Positions 18,491 through 27,400 of a DNA stretch of 64,000 nt are shown here, piece after piece. The notes under the pieces were generated by a model. It ran no database searches. It was not told the origin of the DNA and saw nothing but the letters and a program-made list of their open reading frames with translations. Both the position numbers and the translations under genes were made by a program. This DNA is from Pseudoxanthomonas sp. Root65 (GTDB lineage Bacteria > Pseudomonadota > Gammaproteobacteria > Xanthomonadales > Xanthomonadaceae): assembly GCF_001427635.1 (NCBI RefSeq), contig NZ_LMHA01000001.1, positions 1,384,318 to 1,448,317 on the forward strand. The letters run 5' to 3'. Every line of letters starts with the position of its first letter. Positions within the stretch are counted from its first letter, which is position 1.

Positions 18491-19183
18491 ATGAGTCGCT
18501 CGATGATTTCTCACTCGTCAGTGTGGTGCCCCCAGGACGGAAGAATCCTCGAACACTATGCTGGCGAGTACGAGGCGGTGTACGTCGCGCTTTCGCCCTT
18601 CATCAGGCCGGTGTCCATCTCCCTTGAGCTGTTCTGTCCGGAGACTTATCCGGACCACCCGACGATTGTGGCAGCGTGCGCACCGGTCACGTGGGCCGAG
18701 GTCCAGAAGCTTGGAGGCTTTGCGTCGATCGAGGAGATCGACATTGCGCTGAGGACATCCATTCTTGGCCTTCGCGATCACCTTCTGAGGAAGGACCTGG
18801 CGCAAAAACTGGCATCCTGCGTTGAGGATGCCGGCATCGTCCCTCCTGCCGAGGGACATCACCCCGAGCTCATGTTCGCGACGGTAATGCGGATGTTCGA
18901 AGACAAGGCGGGGTCCCCGGTTGTCGTAGTGACGGATGAGTTCGGGGAGGAGTCCAAGACTTGCACGATCAGTGAACTGCTTGCCGGCAAGGCGAGGCTG
19001 CCCTCCCACTGCAACATCCACACGCCCGACCGGAGCCTGCTGTGGACGGTCCACTGGGATAGCCATTTCACGCTCCTCTGTTCGTCGACGGAAACCTTGC
19101 ACGATCTGAAGGTGCATGAAGTGCTGGAGGGCTTCTATTGCTCCCCGGAAACGGAGATCTACTGGAGTCTCCCTCCTCGCTGA
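18491..19183 (+). CDS. Hypothetical protein of atypical composition
   Basis: A 230-residue protein I do not recognise. It has no signal peptide or membrane span and starts MSRSMISHSSVWCPQDGRIL. Features are an acidic, Cys-containing composition (Cys near 13, 50, 64 and further on) and a C-terminal segment rich in aromatic residues (LLWTVHWDSHFTLLCSS), a pattern common in SMI1/KNR4-like and other immunity-type proteins, though no signature can be claimed. Its bases are less GC-rich and its third codon positions less biased than those of its neighbours, suggesting recent transfer or weak expression. It lies 52 bases after the chagasin-like gene on the same strand and may be co-transcribed. Confidence 0.7.
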   Translation: MSRSMISHSSVWCPQDGRILEHYAGEYEAVYVALSPFIRPVSISLELFCPETYPDHPTIVAACAPVTWAEVQKLGGFASIEEIDIALRTSILGLRDHLLRKDLAQKLASCVEDAGIVPPAEGHHPELMFATVMRMFEDKAGSPVVVVTDEFGEESKTCTISELLAGKARLPSHCNIHTPDRSLLWTVHWDSHFTLLCSSTETLHDLKVHEVLEGFYCSPETEIYWSLPPR

Positions 19184-19311
19184 TCATGGGCGGACGCTCC
19201 GTCTTTACGCGAGGGTGCTCCGCGTGGCGCGGATTCGGCGCGTTGATTCTGGCTTGGCTTCCTCGTCGGCTCGGGGCAAAGTGGTGCTTCCCCACAGTCA
19301 AGGAGCCCGCG

Positions 19312-20592
19312 ATGAGGCTCAGTCCGTTGTCCCTGTTGTTCTCCATGGCGATGGCCTTGCCGGCTGTCGCGCAGACGACGGAACCCCCTGTGTCCGTTCC
19401 AGTCGCCGAGGCGACGGCGCCTAGGGCCAACCCCGTCTTCACCACCTGCATGAGCAGCCTGCGCAGCGCTGCCGAGAAGCAGGGCATCACGACGGCCAGC
19501 TTCGATACCTACACGAACGACCTGGCCGCCGACATGAGCGTGCTCGACCTGCTGGATGCGCAGCCGGAGTTCACCACGCCGTTGTGGGACTACCTGGCCG
19601 CGTTGGTCGACGACCAGCGCGTGGCGGACGGGCAGGCGATGCTGGCGACGCATGCGGAACTGCTGGGCCGCGTGTCGCAGGCCTATGGCGTGGACCCCGC
19701 CACTGTCGTCGCCGTGTGGGGCGTGGAAAGTGACTACGGCCGCGTGTTCGGCAAGCGCCCGCTGCTGGTGTCGCTGTCCACGCTGTCGTGCTTCGGCCGG
19801 CGGCAGGCGTTCTTCCGTGGCGAATTCCTGACCACGCTGAAACTGCTGCAGGCCGGCGACGTGCGGGTCGACGGATTGAACGGCTCCTGGGCCGGCGCGT
19901 TCGGGCATACGCAGTTCATGCCCAGCACCTACGAACGCATTGCGGTCGACTTCGATGGCGACGGCCGGCGCAACCTGATCGACAGCATCCCGGACGCGTT
20001 GGCGTCCACGGCAAACTACCTGGTGAAGTCCGGCTGGCGCACCGGCGAGCCGTGGGGCTACGAAGTGACGCTGCCGGCCAGCTTCGACCTTGCCCAGGCC
20101 GGCCGTACGAACCGCAAACCGCTGACGCAGTGGGTGGCGCAGGGCATTGCCCGCATCGATGGCCAGCCGTTGCCGGCCGACGACCGCAACGCCGCCGTGC
20201 TCGTGCCGACCGGCGCCGCGGGCCCGGCCTTCGTCGTGTTCAAGAACTACGACGCGATCTATTCGTACAACGCCGCGGAAAGCTACGCGCTGGCCATCGC
20301 GCTGCTGGCCGATCGCCTGCGCGGCGGCAGCGGACTGGTGGCCCGCTGGCCGACCGACGATCCGGGGATCGGCCGACCGCAACGGCGTGAGCTGCAGACG
20401 CTGCTGCTCGCGCGCGGCCATGCCATCGGCGCCGTGGATGGCATGATCGGCACGCAGACGCGGCGCGCCATCGTCATCGAACAGCAGCGCCTGGGCCTGC
20501 AGCCGGCGGACGGTCGGGCGGGCACGAAGATCCTGGCGGCGCTGAAGGCCGACGGCCCGCCGGTCGCGTTGCCGGAGACGTCGCCGCCATGA
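19312..20592 (+). CDS. Lytic murein transglycosylase, MltB family, with a C-terminal peptidoglycan-binding domain
   Basis: A 426-residue secreted enzyme that cleaves the MurNAc-GlcNAc bond of peptidoglycan, forming 1,6-anhydro-MurNAc. It has a signal peptide (cleavage near residue 21, ALPAVAQ) without a lipobox. The SLT-type catalytic domain at about 45-340 has the catalytic Glu139 in VWGVESDYGR, followed by FGHTQFMPSTYERIAVDFDGDGRR and NYDAIYSYNAAESYALAIALLADRL. A PG_binding_1 domain at about 350-412 carries LLLARGHAIGAVDGMIGTQT. AAGGAG sits seven bases before the ATG at 19312. It overlaps the next gene by four bases, coupling it to a sugar-phosphate mutarotase. Confidence 0.93.
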   Translation: MRLSPLSLLFSMAMALPAVAQTTEPPVSVPVAEATAPRANPVFTTCMSSLRSAAEKQGITTASFDTYTNDLAADMSVLDLLDAQPEFTTPLWDYLAALVDDQRVADGQAMLATHAELLGRVSQAYGVDPATVVAVWGVESDYGRVFGKRPLLVSLSTLSCFGRRQAFFRGEFLTTLKLLQAGDVRVDGLNGSWAGAFGHTQFMPSTYERIAVDFDGDGRRNLIDSIPDALASTANYLVKSGWRTGEPWGYEVTLPASFDLAQAGRTNRKPLTQWVAQGIARIDGQPLPADDRNAAVLVPTGAAGPAFVVFKNYDAIYSYNAAESYALAIALLADRLRGGSGLVARWPTDDPGIGRPQRRELQTLLLARGHAIGAVDGMIGTQTRRAIVIEQQRLGLQPADGRAGTKILAALKADGPPVALPETSPP

Positions 20593-21455
20593 ACGCCCTT
20601 CCCGAAGGCGTGACCCGCGAGACCTGGCGCGACCTCGACGTACTGCGCGTGGAGACGCCGTTCTCCGTGGCGCGCATCAGCCTGCACGGCGGACAGCTGC
20701 TGTCGTTCGTGCCGACCGGCTTCGACGATCTGTTGTGGGTGTCTCCCAACACCGCGTTGCCGCCGAAGGCGATCCGCGGCGGCGTGCCGGTGTGCTGGCC
20801 GTACTTCGGCAGGCAGGGACAGGTGGACGACGCGGTCCAGCATGGCCATGCACGCATCTCGCGCTGGCCGTTGACCGAGGTGAAGCGCGAGACGGACGGC
20901 GTTGTCGTGCTGAAGCTCGCGCTGCCGCTGCGCGATGGCGTGCCGCTGGAACTGCAGATGTCGGTCCATGTCGGACGCGAGCTGCGGCAGAGCATCGACA
21001 CCCTGCATCGCGGCGATGCGCCTTATCGGCTGACGCAGGCGCTGCATACGTACTTCCGCGTGGCCGATGCGGCGCAGGTGACGGTTACCGGACTCGATGG
21101 CCTGCGTTACGACGACAAGTACGATGGCGGCACGCACCTGCAGGCGGGGGACTGGTCGCTGCACGATCCGCGCGACCCCGGCCGCAGCGACCGCATCTAT
21201 GCCGGCACCGGCCACCGCTTCGACCTGCTCGATCCCGCCGGTGGCCGCCGCATCCGGCTGGATACCTTCGGCAGCCGCTCGCTGGTGGTCTGGAATCCGG
21301 GCGACGCCGGCGCACGCGCCATCGCCGACATGCCGGACGATGGCTGGCGCAGCTTCGTCTGCCTGGAAGCCGCGAATGCCAGCAGCGATGCGATCGAACT
21401 GGAGCCGGGCCAGCGCCATCGCCTGAGCCACGTGATCTCGGCGGCCGTCCTGTAG
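20589..21455 (+). CDS. D-hexose-6-phosphate mutarotase (YeaD-like, aldose 1-epimerase superfamily)
   Basis: A 288-residue cytoplasmic enzyme that interconverts alpha and beta anomers of glucose 6-phosphate and related sugars. Diagnostic segments are SLHGGQLLSFVPTG, AIRGGVPVCWPYFGR, HGHARISRWPL with an active-site His, and LTQALHTYFRVADAAQV with the second His; the Glu of FVCLEAANA is the likely base. It would feed the oxidative pentose phosphate and Entner-Doudoroff routes, whose first genes (zwf, pgl) lie elsewhere in this window. It is translationally coupled to the transglycosylase upstream; its stop TAG is again within a GTAG sequence nine bases before a repeat. Confidence 0.92.
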   Translation: MNALPEGVTRETWRDLDVLRVETPFSVARISLHGGQLLSFVPTGFDDLLWVSPNTALPPKAIRGGVPVCWPYFGRQGQVDDAVQHGHARISRWPLTEVKRETDGVVVLKLALPLRDGVPLELQMSVHVGRELRQSIDTLHRGDAPYRLTQALHTYFRVADAAQVTVTGLDGLRYDDKYDGGTHLQAGDWSLHDPRDPGRSDRIYAGTGHRFDLLDPAGGRRIRLDTFGSRSLVVWNPGDAGARAIADMPDDGWRSFVCLEAANASSDAIELEPGQRHRLSHVISAAVL

Positions 21456-21463
21456 AACCGACC

Positions 21464-21592
21464 TGTGGGAGCGACGTCAGTCGCGATTGAATGCTCACCG
21501 CTATGCACGTCGCCAACGATGAGATAGGGCTTCCAGAAATCGGCCGTCAGGGACGGCCATGGGTTGCGATCGCGACTGACGTCGCTCCCACA
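21464..21592. repeat. REP inverted pair, family A (long spacer)
   Basis: The TGTGGGAGCGACGTCAGTCG arm at 21464 has its inverted copy ending at 21592. The 80-odd bases between the arms are unlike those of other members. It lies between the mutarotase gene and the MFS gene, close to the promoter region of the latter. Confidence 0.85.
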
Positions 21593-21654
21593 AGAAGCCT
21601 CCACCACGGCCGGTGGCATGCCCTACACTTGCGCACCTCTCGCCGGTGCCGTCC

Positions 21655-22899
21655 GTGAACGCCGAAGCTCCTGCCCACGCCGGCCGTCGTGCCGCCCTGA
21701 TCTTCATCTTCATTACGGTGCTGATCGACATCCTGTCGTTCGGGGTGATCATTCCGGTGTTGCCGGACCTGGTGAAGCAGTTCACCGGCGGCGATGCGGC
21801 CCGCGCGGCGCTGTGGGTGGGCGTGTTCGGCACCGTCTTCTATGCCATCCAGTTCATCAGCTCGCCGATCCAGGGTGCGCTGTCGGATCGCTACGGGCGC
21901 AGGCCGGTGATCCTATTCTCCTGCCTGGGCCTGGGCGTGGACTTCGTGCTGATGGCGGTCGCCGGGACGCTGCCGTTGCTGCTGCTCGCGCGGGTGTTCT
22001 CGGGCATGTTCTCGGCCAGCTTCACCACGGCCAATGCCTACATCGCCGACGTCACGCCCCCGGAGAAGCGCGCGCAGGCGTTCGGCATGATCGGCGCCGC
22101 GTTCGGCGTGGGCTTCGTGATCGGGCCGCTGATCGGCGGCGCGCTGGGCGAAATCGATCTGCGTCTGCCCTTCTGGTTCTCGGCGGCACTGGCGCTGCTG
22201 AACTTCCTCTACGGCTGGTTCGTGTTGCCGGAATCCTTGGCACCGGAGAAGCGGACCGTCCGCATCGACTGGCGGCATGCCAACCCGTTCGGTTCACTGG
22301 TGCTGTTGAAACGCTACCCGCAGGTGCTTGGCCTGGTCGCGGTGGTGTTCATCGCCAATCTGGCGCACTTCGTCTATCCCAGCGTGTTCGTGCTGTTCGC
22401 CGGCTACCGCTTCCAGTGGGGACCGAAGGAAGTGGGCTGGGTGCTGGCGGCGGTGGGTGTGCTGAGCGTGATCGTCAATGCCCTGCTGGTCGGGCGCGTG
22501 GTCAGGAGGCTCGGCGAACGCCGCACCCTGCTGCTCGGGCTGGCGTGCGGCGCCCTTGGCTTCGTCGTCTATGGGTGGGCACCGGTGGGTGCGGCGTTCC
22601 TGATCGGATTGCCGATCAGCGCGCTGTGGGCGCTGGCAACGCCGGCCACGCAGGCGCTGATCACCCGTGAAGTGGACGAGCGCGAACAGGGACGCATGCA
22701 GGGCGCGCTGATGAGTCTGGCCAGCCTGGCGGGCGTGATCGGACCGCTGCTGTTCGCCGGCACCTTCGCAGTCTTCATCGGTGCGGACGCGCCGGCGCAT
22801 ATTCCGGGCGCGCCCTGGTATCTGGCCGCCGCGCTGCTGGCCTGCGCCATGCTGGTGGGCTGGCGCTTCGCCCGCCCGGCGCGGTCGGCGACACCCTGA
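21655..22899 (+). CDS. Major facilitator superfamily exporter, TetA/TCR-type
   Basis: A 414-residue, 12-span inner-membrane transporter. DHA1-type motifs are visible: DILSFGVIIPVLPDL in helix 1, GALSDRYGRRPVI (motif A, loop 2-3), RVFSGMFSASFTTANAYIAD (motif B, helix 4) and GAAFGVGFVIGPLIGGALGE (motif C, helix 5), as in tetracycline-type proton antiporters. The substrate is unknown; tetracycline export should not be assumed. The start is uncertain: GTG at 21655 is used because CTACACT at about 21622 resembles a -10 element, but a GTG at 21613 would add 14 residues. The gene is followed by a hairpin terminator shared with the convergent PepSY gene. Confidence 0.88.
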   Translation: MNAEAPAHAGRRAALIFIFITVLIDILSFGVIIPVLPDLVKQFTGGDAARAALWVGVFGTVFYAIQFISSPIQGALSDRYGRRPVILFSCLGLGVDFVLMAVAGTLPLLLLARVFSGMFSASFTTANAYIADVTPPEKRAQAFGMIGAAFGVGFVIGPLIGGALGEIDLRLPFWFSAALALLNFLYGWFVLPESLAPEKRTVRIDWRHANPFGSLVLLKRYPQVLGLVAVVFIANLAHFVYPSVFVLFAGYRFQWGPKEVGWVLAAVGVLSVIVNALLVGRVVRRLGERRTLLLGLACGALGFVVYGWAPVGAAFLIGLPISALWALATPATQALITREVDEREQGRMQGALMSLASLAGVIGPLLFAGTFAVFIGADAPAHIPGAPWYLAAALLACAMLVGWRFARPARSATP

Positions 22900-22904
22900 C
22901 AAGA

Positions 22905-22928
22905 GAAGGCCGCCCGAGGGCGGCCTTC
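22905..22928. terminator. Bidirectional hairpin terminator
   Basis: An 11-bp stem (GAAGGCCGCCC / GGGCGGCCTTC, with GA at the tip) lies between the convergent MFS and PepSY genes. Short T-rich sequence follows on the plus strand (TTCTTC), and CTTCTC follows on the minus strand. Confidence 0.75.
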
Positions 22929-22951
22929 TTCATGGCGATGGCGGGTGCCGG

Positions 22952-23410
22952 TCAATCGTTCTCGACGTGGATGATCTCGCCGGTGTTGGCGGCCAGGTGG
23001 ATTTCCACATCGTTGCCGTCGGCGCGTTCGGCCTCGGCCTTCCAGACGCCGTCGTCGAAGTCGACGTCGTGGATCTTGGAATAACCGGCGGCGGCCAGCT
23101 TGGCCTTGACGTCGTTCTCGCTGAGGTTGGACACCAGCTTCTCGGCGACCACGTCACCGGACGCTGGGTTGATGCGCACATCGACGCGGTCGCCGTTGGC
23201 GCTGGTGGCGTCGGTTTCCCACTGGCCGTCCTCGAAGTCGAGGTCATCGATGTTGGTGTAGCCCTTCTCGGTCAGCAGCGCGCGCACCTGCGGTTCCTTC
23301 ATCGCATCCTTGCCGGCGGTGGGTGCGGGCGCCTGGGCGAACGCGGCGCCCGACAGGGCGGCCAAGCTGGCGAGGGTCAACAGACGATGGCGAAGGTGGA
23401 TGGTCCGCAT
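22952..23410 (-). CDS. Periplasmic protein with two PepSY domains
   Basis: A 152-residue secreted protein. The signal peptide spans about 1-25 (LTLASLAALSGAAFA, cleavage before QAPAP). Two PepSY-like units follow: VRALLTEKGYTNIDDLDFEDGQ at about 44-90 and VKAKLAAAGYSKIHDVDFDDG at about 100-150, each ending in a hydrophilic strand of type DRVDVRINPASGDV. PepSY domains are thought to inhibit peptidases or act as periplasmic folding or sensor modules and are often controlled by two-component systems. AGGAG lies six bases before the ATG at 23410. An inverted repeat CAGGTGAA/TTCACCTG (23464-23471 and 23506-23513) upstream may be an operator. Confidence 0.85.
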   Translation of the reverse strand: MRTIHLRHRLLTLASLAALSGAAFAQAPAPTAGKDAMKEPQVRALLTEKGYTNIDDLDFEDGQWETDATSANGDRVDVRINPASGDVVAEKLVSNLSENDVKAKLAAAGYSKIHDVDFDDGVWKAEAERADGNDVEIHLAANTGEIIHVEND

Positions 23411-23536
23411 GGGAATCTCCTGAAAGGATGGAGCGGAGATCCTGCCCACGCCCGCATCAGCCGCAGGTGAATTCGACACCGCGGAACTGAACACTCCACG
23501 CCACGTTCACCTGCATGAGCCGAACGCGAACGCGGC

Positions 23537-24715
23537 TCAGCGACGGCGCAGTACCAGCAGCGTGACCACGCCCGCCACCAGACCCCAGAACGCGGCACCG
23601 ATGCCGCCCAGCGACAATCCCGAGGCCGTCACCAGGAACGTCACCAGGGCCGGCTCGCGATCGCCTTCTTCGCGCAGCGCAGCGGCAAGACTGTTGCCGA
23701 TCGTGCCGAGCAGGGCAATGCCGGCAATGGCCAGGATCAGTTCCTTCGGAAATGCCGCGAACAGCGCCGCCACCGTCGCACCGAACAGGCCGACCACCAC
23801 ATAGAACACGCCGGCGGCGATGGCGGCGACGTAGCGGCGCGACGCGTCCTCATGCGCCTCGCGGCCCATGCAGATCGCTGCGGTGATCGCGGCGAGGTTC
23901 AACGCGAATGCACCGAACGGTGCGAGCAGCAGGTTGGCGACGCCGGTCCAGCCCACCACCGGCGAGATCGGGATTGGATAGCCGGAGGCGCGGATCACCG
24001 CCACGCCGGGCACGTTCTGCGACGCCATGGTCACGATGAACAACGGCAGCGCGATACCGACCACGGCCGCGAACGAGAACGTCGGTGCGATGAAGATCGG
24101 CGTCGCCAGCTGCAGCGACAGCCCATCCACGTGCAGCAGGCCAAGGCCCGCGGCGAAGGCGATGCCGACCAGCAGCGTGAGGATCACCGCGTAGCGCGGC
24201 AGCAGGCGACGCGCGAGCAGGTAGACGGCGAACATCGTCAGCACCATGCCCAGCTGTGTCTTCATCGCCGCGAACGCATCGATGCCGAAACGCAGCAGCA
24301 CGCCCGCCAGCATGCCCGACGCCAGCGACACCGGGATGCGGCTGATCATCCGCTCGAAGAAACCGGAAAAGCCGCACACCGCGATCAGCAGCGCCGACAG
24401 CAGGAACGCACCGATCGCATCGGACAGCGGCAAGCCGGCGGCGCTGCTGATCAGCATGGCGGCGCCAGGCGTGGACCACGCCGTCACCACCGGCATGCGG
24501 TAGCGCAGCGACAGCCCGATGCAGGTCAGGCCCATGCCCAGGCCGAGCGCCCACATCCACGAACTGATTTCCGCCGGCGACGCACCCAGCGATTGCGCCG
24601 CCTGGAACACGATCACCGCCGAACTCGCGAAACCGACCAGCACGGTGACGAAGCCGGCGGCGATGGCGGAGAGGGAGAGGTCTTTCAGCAGGTGGCGGGG
24701 TGGGGTGGAGTCCAT
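23537..24715 (-). CDS. benE: Benzoate/H+ symporter BenE-family transporter
   Basis: A 392-residue inner-membrane protein with about 12 hydrophobic segments. It matches the BenE family: GFVTVLVGFASSAVIVFQAA, VTAWSTPGAAML, a middle GVLLRFGIDAFAAMKTQLGMV, FIVTMASQNVPGVAVIRASG (the strongest family signature) and the conserved tail GLVAGVVTLLVLRRR. BenE imports benzoate with protons in Acinetobacter; many homologues have unknown cargo. No benzoate catabolic genes are present here. The start at 24715 is preferred to an ATG at 24730 because GAGGA precedes it and the upstream ATG lies at the very edge of a family A repeat. Confidence 0.85.
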   Translation of the reverse strand: MDSTPPRHLLKDLSLSAIAAGFVTVLVGFASSAVIVFQAAQSLGASPAEISSWMWALGLGMGLTCIGLSLRYRMPVVTAWSTPGAAMLISSAAGLPLSDAIGAFLLSALLIAVCGFSGFFERMISRIPVSLASGMLAGVLLRFGIDAFAAMKTQLGMVLTMFAVYLLARRLLPRYAVILTLLVGIAFAAGLGLLHVDGLSLQLATPIFIAPTFSFAAVVGIALPLFIVTMASQNVPGVAVIRASGYPIPISPVVGWTGVANLLLAPFGAFALNLAAITAAICMGREAHEDASRRYVAAIAAGVFYVVVGLFGATVAALFAAFPKELILAIAGIALLGTIGNSLAAALREEGDREPALVTFLVTASGLSLGGIGAAFWGLVAGVVTLLVLRRR

Positions 24716-24729
24716 GGAGCCGTTCCTCA

Positions 24730-24847
24730 TGTGGGAGCGACGTAAGTCGCGAACGCTTTCTCAACCAACACCGATCGTCATTCCCACGATGCACTACATG
24801 TGGACACCGACTTGCCTCGTGCTTTCGCGACTTACGTCGCTCCCACA
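24730..24847. repeat. REP inverted pair, family A (GTAAGTC variant)
   Basis: The arms GTGGGAGCGACGTAAGTCGC and the inverted GCGACTTACGTCGCTCCCAC are separated by about 75 bases. The right arm overlaps the end of the methylglyoxal synthase-like gene and supplies its last codons and TAA stop. The left arm reaches the start region of the BenE gene. Confidence 0.9.
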
Positions 24848-25719
24848 ACAGCGAGTCGGCGCTTCGTCACCGCCTCGCACCACCGCTTGGCTACCGTCAG
24901 CGAGGTGGTGCACACCGCTTCATCGGTGACGGTGGTCACTGCGCGCTCCAGCAGCTGGATGTCGGCCTCGTGCTGGCGCGCGACGTGCGGGTCCTCGAAG
25001 AAGATCACCCGCTGGCAGCGGCGCTCCAGCACGCGGTCGGCGATCTGCGCGTCGCCGCCGAGCGGGCCGCTCTGGAAGCGCTCCACCCACGGCGTGTCCT
25101 GCGGCCAGCCGCGGCTCCATGCCAGTTCGTTGAGACGCTGGCCGGTGGTGCCGGTGGCCATGCGGTGGCCGAAGCGCGACAGCACATCGAAGTACGTATC
25201 GGCGAAGGCGAGCATCTGCGGTTTCATCGCATCGTGTGCGATCAGCGCCAGCGTCTGCGATGCCAGGTCATGGAAACGGTCCGCACCGCGGTCCGGTGCG
25301 AAACCGGCGTGGATGCGTTCCATCTCGATCCAGTCGCGCGCCGAGGCCACCGTGGACAGGAACGGCTTGCCGTGGATCACGCACTGCCGCTTCAGCGCGA
25401 TGGCTTCGGGAAAGATCGAGGACGGATCGACGGGATCGATGAAATAGATCGCGCCGTCGAGGTGACGTTCGGCGCCTTCCAGGCCGACGACTTCCGCCAC
25501 CAGCTTCATCAGTCCGCCATCGCGGCCGTAGGGATAGCGTTTCAGCGCCGCGTAGCCGCGCAGCATGCCGGCCGCGGCAATGGCGTCGTGCGTGCGGCCC
25601 ACCACGTGCAGTCCCAGGCCCAGCTCGCGTATACCGGGTTCGCTGGCACGCAGCCAGCGGAACAACGCAGCGTCCTCGGTGTGGTGGTGCAGGCGGTTGG
25701 CGGCAAGACCGAGGCGCAT
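24832..25719 (-). CDS. mgsA: Two-domain methylglyoxal synthase-like protein
   Basis: A 295-residue protein, about twice the usual length (150). The C-terminal half (155-285) is a complete methylglyoxal synthase: AHD (His162, Asp163), ATGTTGQRL (188-196), SGPLGGDAQI (217-226), and FEDP with Asp243, His250 and Asp253 at the same spacing as catalytic Asp91, His98 and Asp101 of the E. coli enzyme. It should convert dihydroxyacetone phosphate to methylglyoxal. The N-terminal half (about 1-140) looks like a second copy of the fold (LHVVGRTHDAI, YGRDGGLMKLVAEV, AIYFIDP, GKPFLSTVASA) but lacks the catalytic HD pair and the later His, so it may be regulatory. The last residues VVGAT and the stop are encoded by the REP repeat. 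Confidence 0.82.
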   Translation of the reverse strand: MRLGLAANRLHHHTEDAALFRWLRASEPGIRELGLGLHVVGRTHDAIAAAGMLRGYAALKRYPYGRDGGLMKLVAEVVGLEGAERHLDGAIYFIDPVDPSSIFPEAIALKRQCVIHGKPFLSTVASARDWIEMERIHAGFAPDRGADRFHDLASQTLALIAHDAMKPQMLAFADTYFDVLSRFGHRMATGTTGQRLNELAWSRGWPQDTPWVERFQSGPLGGDAQIADRVLERRCQRVIFFEDPHVARQHEADIQLLERAVTTVTDEAVCTTSLTVAKRWCEAVTKRRLAVVGAT

Positions 25720-25754
25720 GTTCGATCGGATGAGGGCGGAGCGACGAGTCTAGC

Positions 25755-27388
<1,634 letters not shown>

Positions 27389-27400
27389 GCCCTGGGCCCA

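Noticed and set aside
21618..22670. Alternative plus-strand frame overlapping the MFS gene
   Set aside because: No membrane segments and Arg-rich; the transporter frame has MFS motifs throughout.
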